Shown: positions 54,523 through 63,151 of the stretch, piece by piece
Layout of the letters: every line of letters starts with the position of its first letter
Numbering within the stretch: position 1 is the first letter of the stretch
The notes under the pieces: model-generated
Database searches by the model: none
Seen by the model: only the letters and a program-made list of their open reading frames with translations
What the model was told of the DNA's origin: nothing
Assembly (NCBI RefSeq): GCF_029026145.1
Contig: NZ_CP119078.1
Location: 3,219,001 to 3,283,000 of the forward strand
DNA length: 64,000 nucleotides
From: Legionella cardiaca
Lineage (GTDB): Bacteria > Pseudomonadota > Gammaproteobacteria > Legionellales > Legionellaceae
Reading direction: 5' to 3'
Made by a program: the position numbers and the translations under genes

Positions 54523-55614
54523 ATGGCATTAGCACCTCCAAGGTTTTTTAGCGAAGCGAACCTTGGCTTACCTAAGGTAAAACAAGGTCCCGGTTTTACT
54601 GATGTAGGTGGTATTGGTGATTGTGGTTTTCGCGCATTAGCGGCAGCTTTTTTAAGCAAAGCCATGTATGAAAAAAGGAACAGTAAAGAGCTAAGTCGCT
54701 TATTAGATGAGCATTTTAAGTATTTTCCAGAGCAAAAACCAAAACTGCCACTAATGACTTCTCAAGAAAAGATAGATTACATAACCAAGATACCCGGCAT
54801 GCCCGTGTTTGTGCAAACCTTGGCTTATACTTTACGCCAGATGGCGGTTGATGAAATCGTTGCTCATCCTGAGTATTATCGTGGCGCATTTTTTGGTAAA
54901 GAGGCAATGCCTATTTCGCCTCAGGCGATGCGACTTGAGACCACCTGGATTGATGAAACGGCTATCGCAGCTGTTGCCAAAACAACTGGATTTCCTGTAG
55001 AGGTTCAGGTAGTTACTCCTAGCAAAAGCTTACCCTTACGTCTTGAATACGGGAAAGAGAGCACCGTGCCTGGTAATCCCTTGGTAATTGAATTGCAAAA
55101 TAATCATTACCGTCCCTATGTTTCCGACCCAGCTCGTTTTCGTAGTGTTAAAGCAGTCGCTACTAATCCTATCCATCCTCAAGCTGTTGAAAAAAAGGAT
55201 CCTGAGCTTAAAGAAGTTTTAGCGAGAATCAATGCAGAAGATGAGCGTTTGTTAAAAAAATTTGAAGAAACTAAAAAAATCTTAATGGCGGCTGTTCTTG
55301 GCGAAGGCCTAAGTAAAAAAGAGTTGCTCGATATTTACGTTGCAGGTATGGAGAAGAGCGATTATTTAGAAGGTTATAAGGGTTATGTTGGTACCGAGCA
55401 TGGAAGTGAACGCTTTTTTACTGCTGTTAGAGCGAACCGAGACAACGCACACGACATTCATAAACGGTTTGCAAGCCATGACGAAGAAATAACCAACGAT
55501 TTGGTTCATGCAATTGCTCGAGCAGTGAGTATTAACCAAATCAATCCCAGCATCGTTTTTGATAAAATTGAGCGGACACAAGAACATCGTACAAGTTTAA
55601 GTCCTCAGCCATAA
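54523..55614 (+). CDS. OTU-like cysteine protease (deubiquitinase-type effector candidate)
   Basis: A 363-residue soluble protein without signal peptide. Residues ~20-205 fit an OTU fold: the catalytic Cys34 in GGIGDCGFRALAAAF (compare D-G-N-C-L-F-R-A in OTU proteases), a middle TWIDETAIAAVAKTTGFPVEVQVV block (as in the W-G-D-x-x-E-L segment) and His195 in LQNNHYRPYV (compare N-H-Y-x-P-L). Legionella exports OTU-type deubiquitinases (the Lot proteins) into host cells; this is a plausible relative, but export is not shown. The last ~160 residues are charged and helical, with no recognised domain. GGGAG lies 7 nt before the ATG at 54523, which I prefer to an ATG eight codons earlier. Confidence 0.7.
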   Translation: MALAPPRFFSEANLGLPKVKQGPGFTDVGGIGDCGFRALAAAFLSKAMYEKRNSKELSRLLDEHFKYFPEQKPKLPLMTSQEKIDYITKIPGMPVFVQTLAYTLRQMAVDEIVAHPEYYRGAFFGKEAMPISPQAMRLETTWIDETAIAAVAKTTGFPVEVQVVTPSKSLPLRLEYGKESTVPGNPLVIELQNNHYRPYVSDPARFRSVKAVATNPIHPQAVEKKDPELKEVLARINAEDERLLKKFEETKKILMAAVLGEGLSKKELLDIYVAGMEKSDYLEGYKGYVGTEHGSERFFTAVRANRDNAHDIHKRFASHDEEITNDLVHAIARAVSINQINPSIVFDKIERTQEHRTSLSPQP

Positions 55615-55637
55615 TTAACGCTATTGTTCGTTTGCAA

Positions 55638-55663
55638 CCCTTGATGCTAGCTGGCATCAAGGG
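55638..55663. terminator. Perfect 10-bp hairpin between convergent genes
   Basis: CCCTTGATGC and GCATCAAGGG pair around TAGCTG. It sits between the OTU-like gene and the convergent beta-synthase gene and could serve both. T residues lie a few bases beyond it. Confidence 0.6.
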
Positions 55664-55675
55664 ACAGCGTTATTT

Positions 55676-56626
55676 TTATAAAAATCCGTACTCTTTCATC
55701 CATTCATCACTGGCATATTTAGACATATAATTGCGAATGGAATCGGGTAAAATAACCAAGCATTTTTGCCCGGCTGCTAATGATTTAGCTGCTTCTAATG
55801 CTCCCCACATTGCAGCTCCTGAAGAACCACCAACCAGCAATCCTTCTTCACGAATCAATTTTCTTGCCATAAGAAAAGAATTTTTATCGTCAGTTTTAAT
55901 GTATTTATCGATTAGGTTGTTATCCAGAACATTGGGAAAGAAATCATAGCCTATTCCTTCAACATGATAAGGTTTAATTTCATTCCCTCCACCTAAGATA
56001 GAGCCAATAGGGTCAATGCCAATAATTTTTATGCGAGGATTATATTCTTTTAGGCGTTTGGCGATACCAGTTATCGTACCCCCAGTACCAACCCCTGCAA
56101 CTACCATATCTAAATTCATGCCGAAATCATCAATAATTTCCTGGGCAGTACCATAGTAATGAGCATTGGGGTTATCCGGATTAGCATACTGATCCAGAAT
56201 ATGAGAATTAGGAATTTCACGTTGTAACTCTTTCGCCAGAGAAATATGACTATCGGGATCATTCCAGGCGGCTTCAGTACGCGTGCGGTAGATGGTGGCT
56301 CCTAGTCGTTCCAGGACCGCTTGTTTTTCATGACTCATTTTGCTGGGCATGGTGATAACAACTTTGTAGCCAAGAACGGCACCGGCTAAAGCTATGCCAA
56401 TTCCCGTATTACCTGAAGTTGGTTCAATGAGCGTATCTCCTGGTTTAATGCGGCCAGTTTGTTCTGCATGTTTAACCATATTGAAACCGATGCGGTCTTT
56501 TACTGAGCCGCCAGGATTAAAAAATTCACATTTGACATAAAGTTCGCAGGCGAGTTCTTGGCCAATGCGATTTATTTTCACAACAGGGGTATGTCCTATA
56601 GTGGCAAGAATATCAGCATAAATCAT
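55676..56626 (-). CDS. PLP-dependent beta-synthase, cystathionine-beta-synthase-like
   Basis: A 316-residue fold-type-II PLP enzyme. The PLP lysine is Lys43 in GGSVKDRIG. The phosphate loop is GVGTGGTITG and the substrate loop TSGNTGIG. By eye it is closer to the catalytic core of eukaryotic cystathionine beta-synthase than to E. coli CysK or CysM: KCEFFNPGGSVKDRI, NSHILDQYANPDNPNAHYYGTAQEI, VEGIGYDFFPNVLD and the C-terminus LPDSIRNYMSKYASDEWM all match that group. It lacks both the N-terminal heme region and the C-terminal CBS-pair domain. It could make cysteine or cystathionine. AAGGAT precedes the ATG and a promoter lies upstream. Confidence 0.88.
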   Translation of the reverse strand: MIYADILATIGHTPVVKINRIGQELACELYVKCEFFNPGGSVKDRIGFNMVKHAEQTGRIKPGDTLIEPTSGNTGIGIALAGAVLGYKVVITMPSKMSHEKQAVLERLGATIYRTRTEAAWNDPDSHISLAKELQREIPNSHILDQYANPDNPNAHYYGTAQEIIDDFGMNLDMVVAGVGTGGTITGIAKRLKEYNPRIKIIGIDPIGSILGGGNEIKPYHVEGIGYDFFPNVLDNNLIDKYIKTDDKNSFLMARKLIREEGLLVGGSSGAAMWGALEAAKSLAAGQKCLVILPDSIRNYMSKYASDEWMKEYGFL

Positions 56627-56655
56627 GACAGATCCTTTGTTATAATGTCGCGCTC

Positions 56656-56683
56656 AGTATACGCGAAAACCAGATCTTGTCAT
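56656..56683 (-). promoter_or_regulatory. Promoter of the CBS-like gene
   Basis: On the minus strand ATGACA (56683-56678), a 16-bp spacer and TATACT (56661-56656), about 30-35 nt upstream of the ATG at 56626. A good sigma-70-type match. Confidence 0.5.
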
Positions 56684-56686
56684 CAT

Positions 56687-56700
56687 TAGACTTCTTTGGA
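56687..56700. repeat. Half arm of the TAGACTTC repeat
   Basis: TAGACTTCTTTGGA matches the left arm of the TAGACTTC family. No partner arm is found within 200 bp, so this is a decayed copy. Confidence 0.5.
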
Positions 56701-56783
56701 GTGCTACGACAAAGGAAAAATGGCCTCATTGATGTAATGCGTTAATTTTTGTACACACTGCGGTATTGCGCGCCAAAACTCTC
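56701..56783. other. Gene-free region, possible small RNA
   Basis: Part of a 342-bp gap between the divergent beta-synthase and lipoprotein genes. It precedes an intrinsic terminator that points away from any plus-strand gene. Confidence 0.3.
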
Positions 56784-56813
56784 CTCGTGGTTTCTTCTCT
56801 CCACGAGCTTTTT
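56784..56813 (+). terminator. Orphan intrinsic terminator
   Basis: CTCGTGG pairs with CCACGAG (7 bp) around a 10-nt loop, followed by CTTTTT. No plus-strand gene ends here: the previous plus-strand CDS stops at 55614 and has its own hairpin. Confidence 0.6.
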
Positions 56814-56968
56814 ACTATGATGCCAGGTAGTGGTTTATGCGAGAAACAACATTTTTAGAGCGATAAATTAAAATACCCTTAAAATTCAATGATTGTGGTT
56901 TTACAAGTTTCATGACACCAGCTAGAATGCAAGACAGTGTTAAATAAATATTTTTTCAAGGATGACAT

Positions 56969-57343
56969 ATGAAAAAAAATCATTTCTTATCGGGTATAAC
57001 CTATTCATTGCTTCTTTCTTCTCCTCTGCTACTCTCTGCTTGTCAAGGTGTAGAAGGGTTATTTACTGATTCACCAAATAGAAGCTACGATAATAGACAG
57101 AGTTATGGTAATTCACAGCATACGACGACTATTTATCAAAGTGGCGTTGCCAATCACCATCGCTCTTCTGCTACTACAGCAACAGGTTCTGCAGATAATA
57201 GTAATTCAACGAGTGCGAAGGCATCATCCGCTGCTTCTACATCGGCGCAAGCGTTAGGAAATACTCCTCAAACCTCAACTCAAGCGGCTAAGAAAACAGT
57301 TGGCACAGCAGTACCTACTGAAGCACCTACTGTAGGACAATAA
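56969..57343 (+). CDS. Small Ser/Thr-rich lipoprotein
   Basis: A 124-residue predicted lipoprotein. The signal sequence ends in a lipobox, LLSAC (Cys25), so it should be acylated and kept in the envelope. The mature part is very rich in Ser, Thr, Ala, Asn and Gln (for example SSATTATGSADNSNSTSAKASS) and looks disordered. It has no domain I recognise. AAGGATG precedes the ATG at fair spacing. Its function is unknown; low-complexity tails of this kind occur in surface or spacer lipoproteins. Confidence 0.7.
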   Translation: MKKNHFLSGITYSLLLSSPLLLSACQGVEGLFTDSPNRSYDNRQSYGNSQHTTTIYQSGVANHHRSSATTATGSADNSNSTSAKASSAASTSAQALGNTPQTSTQAAKKTVGTAVPTEAPTVGQ

Positions 57344-57480
57344 GTAAACAACATCAAAGCTATTTTATCGGATTGTTGGGGATTCGGACTGAACCCCAAC
57401 TGATTGTCGAAATGCATTAACTTGGTGAAATCAACGTTATGGCGGTAAAATGCGCCATATGATATTCATATGGATGAAAA

Positions 57481-58131
57481 ATGGACGCATTGAAAGAAGC
57501 CGTTGCTAAAGCGGCATTAAATCAGCTTACCGATGAAGTGATACTTGGAATTGGTACTGGTTCAACGGTGAATTACTTTATTGAGCAATTAGCGACAATC
57601 CGCCATCGTATTGACGCGTGTGTTGCCAGCTCAAAGGACACGGAAGCGCGTTTACGTGCTTTAGGTATTCCTGTTATTGATTTAAATGTTGCGGCTGAAG
57701 TACCAATTTATATTGATGGTGCTGACGAAGTGACAGCGCAGCGGCAGATGATCAAAGGCGGTGGTGGCGCATTAACGCGGGAAAAAATTCTTGCTTCAGC
57801 CGCGCAGCAATTCGTTTGTATTGTTGATGAATCAAAGGTTGTCGGACATTTAGGAGCGTTCCCAGTGGCAGTTGAAGTGATTCCAATGGCCCGAAGCTTT
57901 GTTGCTCGTGAACTAGTCAAGTTGGGTGGAGATCCCGAATATCGCGAAGGGTTTATCACTGACAATGGCAATATCATTCTTGATGTTTATAATCTTGAAA
58001 TAAGTAATCCTGTTGAATTAGAAGGATTAATTAAAGTAATTCCTGGGGTTGTTGATAATGGTTTATTTGCTAAACGTTGCGCCGATATTGTCTTGATAGC
58101 AACAAAAACAGAGATTAAAACAATTCGTTAA
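57481..58131 (+). CDS. rpiA: Ribose-5-phosphate isomerase A
   Basis: A 216-residue pentose-phosphate enzyme interconverting ribose-5-phosphate and ribulose-5-phosphate. The phosphate-binding loop [13 protein letters not shown], the catalytic-acid segment [10 protein letters not shown] (Asp81/Asp84 region), the [12 protein letters not shown] loop with the active lysine and glutamate, and the C-terminal [16 protein letters not shown] are all present. The length matches E. coli RpiA (219). A GGATG lies before the ATG. It is preceded by a 7-bp hairpin at 57375-57400 and followed after 62 bp by a lone receiver gene. Confidence 0.96.
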   Translation: MDALKEAVAKAALNQLTDEVILGIGTGSTVNYFIEQLATIRHRIDACVASSKDTEARLRALGIPVIDLNVAAEVPIYIDGADEVTAQRQMIKGGGGALTREKILASAAQQFVCIVDESKVVGHLGAFPVAVEVIPMARSFVARELVKLGGDPEYREGFITDNGNIILDVYNLEISNPVELEGLIKVIPGVVDNGLFAKRCADIVLIATKTEIKTIR

Positions 58132-58193
58132 ATCCTTAATTTTCTCTTAAGGTTTGCTCGTTATACTCCTTTCTGAAATAGAAGGGAGTTCCC

Positions 58194-58643
58194 ATGCGTG
58201 TATTAATTGTCGAGGACAATGCATTTAATGCATTTTGCTTAAGTCGTTTGCTGACAACGGTTAACAAGCAAGTTCAGCTTATGGTTGTGAATGATAGCTT
58301 AAGTGCTTTAAATTATCTTGCAGAGAACAATGTCTCTTTTGTGGTTATGGATGGTGATTTAGGTGCTACCGATGGTCTCTATTGTAATGGTCCCTCCTTA
58401 GCAGAAATAATTTGGCAAAAATTTCCTGAATTGCCCATTGTTGCCTGGTCTGATTCTGATGCAATGCGCAGGGCTTTTATTGATGTTTTCAAGCAATATA
58501 ATAAACCCTTCAATGAGTATACCTATTGGACAAAAGTAGTTAGCCAGGAACGTATTCGTCAATCATTAACTTACCTCGTTGCTCAAAATACTGATAAATA
58601 TTTCTCGAGAGAAAATAAAGAGCACTGCTTGCCTGCTGCTTGA
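58194..58643 (+). CDS. Stand-alone response-regulator receiver protein
   Basis: 149 residues, a single CheY-like receiver domain with no output domain. The acidic pair is Glu7-Asp8 in IVEDN, the likely phosphoacceptor Asp53 in FVVMDGDLG, and the conserved lysine follows in QYNKPFN near residue 106. The Thr/Ser switch position is Ser in VAWSDSD. There is no histidine kinase nearby, so it would be phosphorylated by a remote kinase or act by protein-protein contact. GAAGGGAG lies before the ATG. It ends in a short Cys-containing tail. Confidence 0.82.
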   Translation: MRVLIVEDNAFNAFCLSRLLTTVNKQVQLMVVNDSLSALNYLAENNVSFVVMDGDLGATDGLYCNGPSLAEIIWQKFPELPIVAWSDSDAMRRAFIDVFKQYNKPFNEYTYWTKVVSQERIRQSLTYLVAQNTDKYFSRENKEHCLPAA

Positions 58644-58689
58644 GAATTATTCGTAATATCTTATCTAAATCGCCATTCTTGAAGAGTAC

Positions 58690-58718
58690 CGTTATTCCAA
58701 GCGCAGCGAGGAATAACG
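58690..58718. repeat. 9-bp perfect inverted repeat
   Basis: CGTTATTCC and GGAATAACG flank an 11-nt loop, AAGCGCAGCGA, about 45 bp after the receiver gene. There is no T-run. It resembles the small intergenic palindromes of many proteobacteria, but I see no second copy here. Confidence 0.5.
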
Positions 58719-58818
58719 ATATACTTTTGCTGAGACAGTCGTGCGTCAATCATGGTTTAAGCTTGGCACCAGCGTAGTTTCACGTTAGGATTATGATTTT
58801 TGCACAGGGTAATGACGA

Positions 58819-59820
58819 ATGGAGCAGCTAGACGTTACTTCACAAAAAACAGTACAAGAGCAACTATCGCAAATAAGTACTCATCTCAATACACGTATTC
58901 TCGGTCAACAAGAGTTAGTATCACGACTATTAATTGCATTACTAGCTGATGGGCATTTATTAGTGGAGGGTGCGCCTGGCTTGGCAAAAACTCGCGCTGT
59001 CAAAGAATTATCCTCAGTTGTTGAAGGTGATTTTCATCGGATCCAATTTACCCCCGATTTATTGCCCGGCGATTTAACAGGTACAGATGTTTATCGACCT
59101 GAAAATAGCTCTTTTGTTTTTCAACCGGGTCCCATTTTCCATCATATGATTCTTGCTGATGAGATTAATCGTGCCCCAGCTAAAGTCCAGTCTGCATTGC
59201 TTGAAGCTATGGCAGAGCGTCAGGTGACGATTGGGGGCACGACGTATCCTTTACCCGAATTGTTTTTAGTCATGGCTACACAAAATCCAATCGAACAAGA
59301 AGGAACATATCCTTTACCAGAAGCACAACTCGATCGCTTTTTAATGTATGTCAAAATTAATTATCCCGATGCACCAGTGGAGCATGATATTCTGACATTA
59401 GCGCGTCGGGAAGCTGCAGGGAATTTGAATTTAAAGCCGACGTTAGCTACCATAAAACCATTAACCCAGGCTACGCTTTTTGAGGCGAGACGAGAAGTTT
59501 TAGAAGTACACAGCAGTGAAGCTTTAGATAATTATCTGGTGCAATTAGTTGTCGCTACGCGGAATCCCGGTGTTTATAGTGATGAGTTAGGACGTTGGCT
59601 ACGCTTTGGCGCAAGTCCACGAGCCACTATTTCTCTTGATCGCTGTGCTAAAGCCCATGCCTGGCTGGCCGGTCGCAATTATGTGACACCAGAGGATATA
59701 CACGTTATTGTCCACGATGTCCTTCGTCATCGTATACTTTTGAGTTTTGAAGCAGAAGCTGAAGGCGTAACAAGTGATGATTTTATTGATGCTTTGCTAC
59801 GGTTGATTGCTGTTCCTTAG
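58819..59820 (+). CDS. MoxR-family AAA+ ATPase
   Basis: A 333-residue AAA+ ATPase, first gene of an aerotolerance (Bat)-type operon. Walker A is VEGAPGLAKTRAV, Walker B LADEINRAPAKVQSALLEAM. MATQNPIEQEGTYPLPEAQLDRFL is the MoxR sensor-1 and arginine-finger region, and a C-terminal lid carries RFGASPRATISL. MoxR proteins act as chaperones that remodel or activate VWA-domain proteins, here probably the BatA and BatB products. The DUF58 gene starts 8 bp downstream. Confidence 0.95.
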   Translation: MEQLDVTSQKTVQEQLSQISTHLNTRILGQQELVSRLLIALLADGHLLVEGAPGLAKTRAVKELSSVVEGDFHRIQFTPDLLPGDLTGTDVYRPENSSFVFQPGPIFHHMILADEINRAPAKVQSALLEAMAERQVTIGGTTYPLPELFLVMATQNPIEQEGTYPLPEAQLDRFLMYVKINYPDAPVEHDILTLARREAAGNLNLKPTLATIKPLTQATLFEARREVLEVHSSEALDNYLVQLVVATRNPGVYSDELGRWLRFGASPRATISLDRCAKAHAWLAGRNYVTPEDIHVIVHDVLRHRILLSFEAEAEGVTSDDFIDALLRLIAVP

Positions 59821-59828
59821 AGGTCCCT

Positions 59829-60737
59829 ATGAGCGAAGGATTAGTTGCTGAACTTGATGAGTTAATTGCTTACAAACGTTATGCTCACAAAGTCCATTTT
59901 AAATCTGAAAATAATGCCCGCTATGTTGGAAATCATAGTTCAAAACTACGTGGGCGAGGAATGGATTTTGCCGAAGTACGCAATTATCAGGCTGGTGATG
60001 AAATTCGGCATATGGAATGGCGTGTTACCGCTCGTACGGGTCGGCCGCACGTAAAGCTTTATCAAGAAGAACGAGAGCGCCCTGTTGTCATTCTTTGTGA
60101 TTTTAATCCTTCCATGTATTTTGGTACGCGTTTAGCATTTAAATCTGTGGTTGCCGCGCGTCTGGCAGCGATGATTGCATGGACAGTAATTAAGCAAGGT
60201 GACAAAGTGGGAGGTTTGCTTTATTCACCTAATGAACACAGTGAATTTACGCCACATAGCCGGAATTTAGGGGCCTTGCCATTTCTGGCCGGCTTATGCC
60301 GTTATACAAGTGCCGTGTTGGATAGTAACAGCAATCCTATCATGTTGAGTGATGCTTTAATTCGCTTAAGGCGCGTTGTGCGACCAGGTAGTATTGTCGT
60401 TATTCTTAGTGACTTTTATGCAACAGATGCAGATAGTGAGCGACATTTGAGCCGATTACGAGCGCATAATGATGTTATCGTGTATCACCTCTGTGATCCC
60501 CTGGAACTTGCGCCGCCAAAACCCCAATTTTATCCTGTTACTAATGGGCAACAAGAAGCTGTTTTTGACACGACAGATGATGAAGTGAGTAAAAATTATG
60601 AGCGGTACTGCGAAGAGAGAATTGCTAATCTAAAAATGCTATTTAAACATCAGCAGATACCTTATGTGCAGGTGACTGCAGAAATGAATATACCTAAATT
60701 AGTACGACAGACATTTCCCAGGAGAATAAGTGGCTGA
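59829..60737 (+). CDS. DUF58 domain protein
   Basis: A 302-residue protein with the DUF58 signature RNYQAGDEIRHMEWRVTARTGRPHVKLYQEERERPVVIL near residues 50-90, which leads into a von Willebrand A-like fold (VVILCDFNPSMYFG, IVVILSDFYATDADSE). The DxNxS-like loop at the MIDAS position suggests partial metal binding. DUF58 proteins sit between MoxR and the VWA proteins in Bat operons and are thought to be adaptors. No membrane helix is seen, unlike longer DUF58 proteins. AGAGG precedes the ATG; the 3' end overlaps the next gene by 8 bp. Confidence 0.93.
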   Translation: MSEGLVAELDELIAYKRYAHKVHFKSENNARYVGNHSSKLRGRGMDFAEVRNYQAGDEIRHMEWRVTARTGRPHVKLYQEERERPVVILCDFNPSMYFGTRLAFKSVVAARLAAMIAWTVIKQGDKVGGLLYSPNEHSEFTPHSRNLGALPFLAGLCRYTSAVLDSNSNPIMLSDALIRLRRVVRPGSIVVILSDFYATDADSERHLSRLRAHNDVIVYHLCDPLELAPPKPQFYPVTNGQQEAVFDTTDDEVSKNYERYCEERIANLKMLFKHQQIPYVQVTAEMNIPKLVRQTFPRRISG

Positions 60738-61215
60738 TGCGCAGTTATTAACGCAATTGCATGATATTCACCTACCAGCGGCTATTGGTTGGTGGCCCTT
60801 GGCGCCCGGCTGGTATGTTTTGATAATTAGTTTGCTATTGCTGGCAGGGATTTTCTTCGCCTATAGTTATCGTCGTCGTGGATATGGTCGGGCAAAAAGA
60901 GAGGCTTTACAATTGTTGGCAAATTTGCAAAATGAGTATCGACAACATCGTAACAGTCAATTAAGTAGTATGAAAATTTCCGAACTATTGCGACGCGTTG
61001 CTTTAGTTTATTTCCCCAGACAGCAGATAGCGAGTCTCCAAGGCAATGAATGGATCGAATTTTTAAATACCACATCGAAGAAGATTGATTTTTACCAGGT
61101 CAGCGAGCTCCTTTTACAGGTACCTTATCAACTATCCACAGAAAGGGATTTAGATCCCCTTTTTACTCGCGCAAGAGCGTGGATAAAACAACGAGGTGTA
61201 CCATGTTCGAATTAG
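60730..61215 (+). CDS. DUF4381 domain membrane protein
   Basis: 161 residues with one membrane helix (WYVLIISLLLLAGIFFAYSYRRR, about 25-45) after the typical LRDIHLP-like opening LTQLHDIHLPAAIGWWPLAPGW, the mark of DUF4381. The rest is a cytoplasmic helical domain. It is found only within MoxR/Bat-type operons, where it may hold the complex at the membrane. The start is GTG with GGAG 5 nt upstream, overlapping DUF58 by 8 bp. It overlaps batA by 13 bp at its end. Confidence 0.88.
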   Translation: MADAQLLTQLHDIHLPAAIGWWPLAPGWYVLIISLLLLAGIFFAYSYRRRGYGRAKREALQLLANLQNEYRQHRNSQLSSMKISELLRRVALVYFPRQQIASLQGNEWIEFLNTTSKKIDFYQVSELLLQVPYQLSTERDLDPLFTRARAWIKQRGVPCSN

Positions 61216-62228
61216 CTTTACCTTGGGTTTTATTTTTTTTGCCGCTGCCTTTATTTATTTGGTTTTTCTTTCCCCGAGCCCATGTTAAATTGCCGGCAGC
61301 ACTTCGGGTGCCCTTTTTTAATACGATATCCACCCTTGTTAATAAAAAACAAAGAACTTTTGCAGGTAATGTGCAAATAGGGCTTTTATCATTAATATGG
61401 TGTTTGCTTGTCATTGCTGCTGCAGGTCCTCGGTGGATAGGGGAGCCGCAACCTCTGGAAAGAGAGGGACGTAATATTATGTTAGTTCTTGATTTATCGG
61501 GTAGTATGGAACTTCATGATATGGTTCTTAATGGTTATGCAGTAAGTCGTTTGGCGGTAGTTAAGCGCACTGCAGAGGAATTTGTACAAGCACGAGTCGG
61601 AGATCGTATAGGCTTAATTTTATTTGGTACTCGTGCCTATCTACAAACACCTTTAACTTACGATAGGCAGGCAGTATTGCAACGACTCGAAGATGCCACG
61701 GTTGGTCTAGCAGGCCAAACCACATCCATAGGTGATGCTTTGGGGTTAGCGGTAAAACGCTTGCAAAATGTGCCTCCTAAAGGGCGAATGATTATTTTAC
61801 TGACCGATGGTGCGAATAATTCTGGCGTATTGCCTCCATTGAAAGCTGCTGAACTGGCTAAACTGGATGGGATTAAGGTTTATACGATTGGCCTTGGTTC
61901 TGAAGGGGATCCCAGGGCACTAGGGCATGTATTTTTTAATATGAATGCGTCTTCAGACCTGGATGAAGAAACGTTGCAAGAAGTGGCAAAAATAACCGGA
62001 GGACGTTATTTTCGAGCCACCGATATTCAATCATTAAATACTATCTATGAAACAATTAATCAACTGGAAACCGTGTCGCAAGAGAAAGCAACCATTCGTC
62101 CACAACATGATTATTATTCTTGGCCTTTGGCATTTGCATTGCTCCTGTTTTGTTATTGGCTTGGAGACAAAGCAGGACTATTGTCAAATTTAAGGAAAGT
62201 TTTGCAGCGCAAGGTTTCTGTATCATGA
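61203..62228 (+). CDS. batA: BatA-like VWA-domain protein
   Basis: A 341-residue inner-membrane protein with N-terminal helices (about 5-22 and 55-75), a central von Willebrand A domain and a C-terminal helix near 305-325. The VWA MIDAS is complete: DLSGSM in VLDLSGSMEL, Thr in the GQTTSIGDAL region and Asp in LLTDGANNSG. The order helix-helix-VWA-helix is that of BatA (aerotolerance operon; stress resistance in Bacteroides and others). I start at ATG 61203 with GAGGTG upstream. Its TGA overlaps the ATG of batB. Confidence 0.9.
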   Translation: MFELALPWVLFFLPLPLFIWFFFPRAHVKLPAALRVPFFNTISTLVNKKQRTFAGNVQIGLLSLIWCLLVIAAAGPRWIGEPQPLEREGRNIMLVLDLSGSMELHDMVLNGYAVSRLAVVKRTAEEFVQARVGDRIGLILFGTRAYLQTPLTYDRQAVLQRLEDATVGLAGQTTSIGDALGLAVKRLQNVPPKGRMIILLTDGANNSGVLPPLKAAELAKLDGIKVYTIGLGSEGDPRALGHVFFNMNASSDLDEETLQEVAKITGGRYFRATDIQSLNTIYETINQLETVSQEKATIRPQHDYYSWPLAFALLLFCYWLGDKAGLLSNLRKVLQRKVSVS

Positions 62229-63151
62229 CTGAGTTTCACTTTCTTCGTCCCTGGTGGCTGTTAACCCTTCTACCTTTATTATACTTAGGGTGGTATTTAT
62301 GGCGGCAAAAACCACAAATGGAAGCCTGGGCTGCCATTTGTGACAGGCACTTACTTGAACGTTTAGTGGTATCCAAGGGGAAAACTAATCGTCATTGGGC
62401 TTTTTGGCTGCTGTTAGCAAGTGCCTTATGTATGATTATTAGCTTGTCTGGACCAACCTGGTCTCGTTTACCAGTTCCTGTTTATAAACAAATTCAACCG
62501 CGAGTTTTGGTGTTGGATATGTCAGATGCGATGCTTGCTCATGATTTATCCCCCAACCGCTTATCTCGAGCCAAGTTTAAATTACATGATTTATTTAAGC
62601 GACGTGATATTGGACAAGTGGGGTTAATCGTTTATTCAGGTGAGCCGTTTGTAGTATCACCATTGACCGATGATGGGCAAACGATTGATGCGCTTTTAGC
62701 GTCACTATCCCCTGATATTATGCCCGTAGAGGGACATCAATTGAATACCGCACTTGAAGAAGCGGGCCAATTAATTAAACAAGCAGGTTTTCATCGTGGA
62801 CAAATATTAGTATTAACTGCTGAAACACCGAGCACTGCCGCGATTGCTGTAGCCAAAGAGCTGGCAAATGAGCGGATTATCACGTCAATTCTACCTATTA
62901 AAGCTGATAAAAATTTAAATCCATTATTCCAGGAATTTGCGGCCGCTGGACAGGGAGCATTATTGCCGTTTACTGATGATTCCGGTGATTTGGATAAATG
63001 GCTTGCTATTAATTCTGGCAACCAATTCCATCTGGATCAGCAAGATGATATTCCTCTTTGGCGTGATGAGGGGCGCTGGTTTTTATTGCCCGCACTTCTT
63101 TTTTTATTACCTGTTTTCAGACGTGGTTGGCTCCAGAGGGTGGATATATGA
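62225..63151 (+). CDS. batB: BatB-like VWA-domain protein
   Basis: A 308-residue paralogue of BatA with two N-terminal helices, a VWA domain and a C-terminal helix (WFLLPALLFLLPVFRRG). Start MTEFHFLRPWWLLTLLPLLYLG at 62225 overlaps batA by ATGA. The MIDAS motif reads DMSDAM, where most BatB proteins have D-x-S-x-S; the second serine is replaced by Ala, so metal binding may be weakened. The SPLTDDG and GQILVLTAE segments mark the other MIDAS loops; the usual T-D-G-x-N Asp is replaced by TAE. It overlaps batC by ATGA. Confidence 0.88.
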   Translation: MTEFHFLRPWWLLTLLPLLYLGWYLWRQKPQMEAWAAICDRHLLERLVVSKGKTNRHWAFWLLLASALCMIISLSGPTWSRLPVPVYKQIQPRVLVLDMSDAMLAHDLSPNRLSRAKFKLHDLFKRRDIGQVGLIVYSGEPFVVSPLTDDGQTIDALLASLSPDIMPVEGHQLNTALEEAGQLIKQAGFHRGQILVLTAETPSTAAIAVAKELANERIITSILPIKADKNLNPLFQEFAAAGQGALLPFTDDSGDLDKWLAINSGNQFHLDQQDDIPLWRDEGRWFLLPALLFLLPVFRRGWLQRVDI

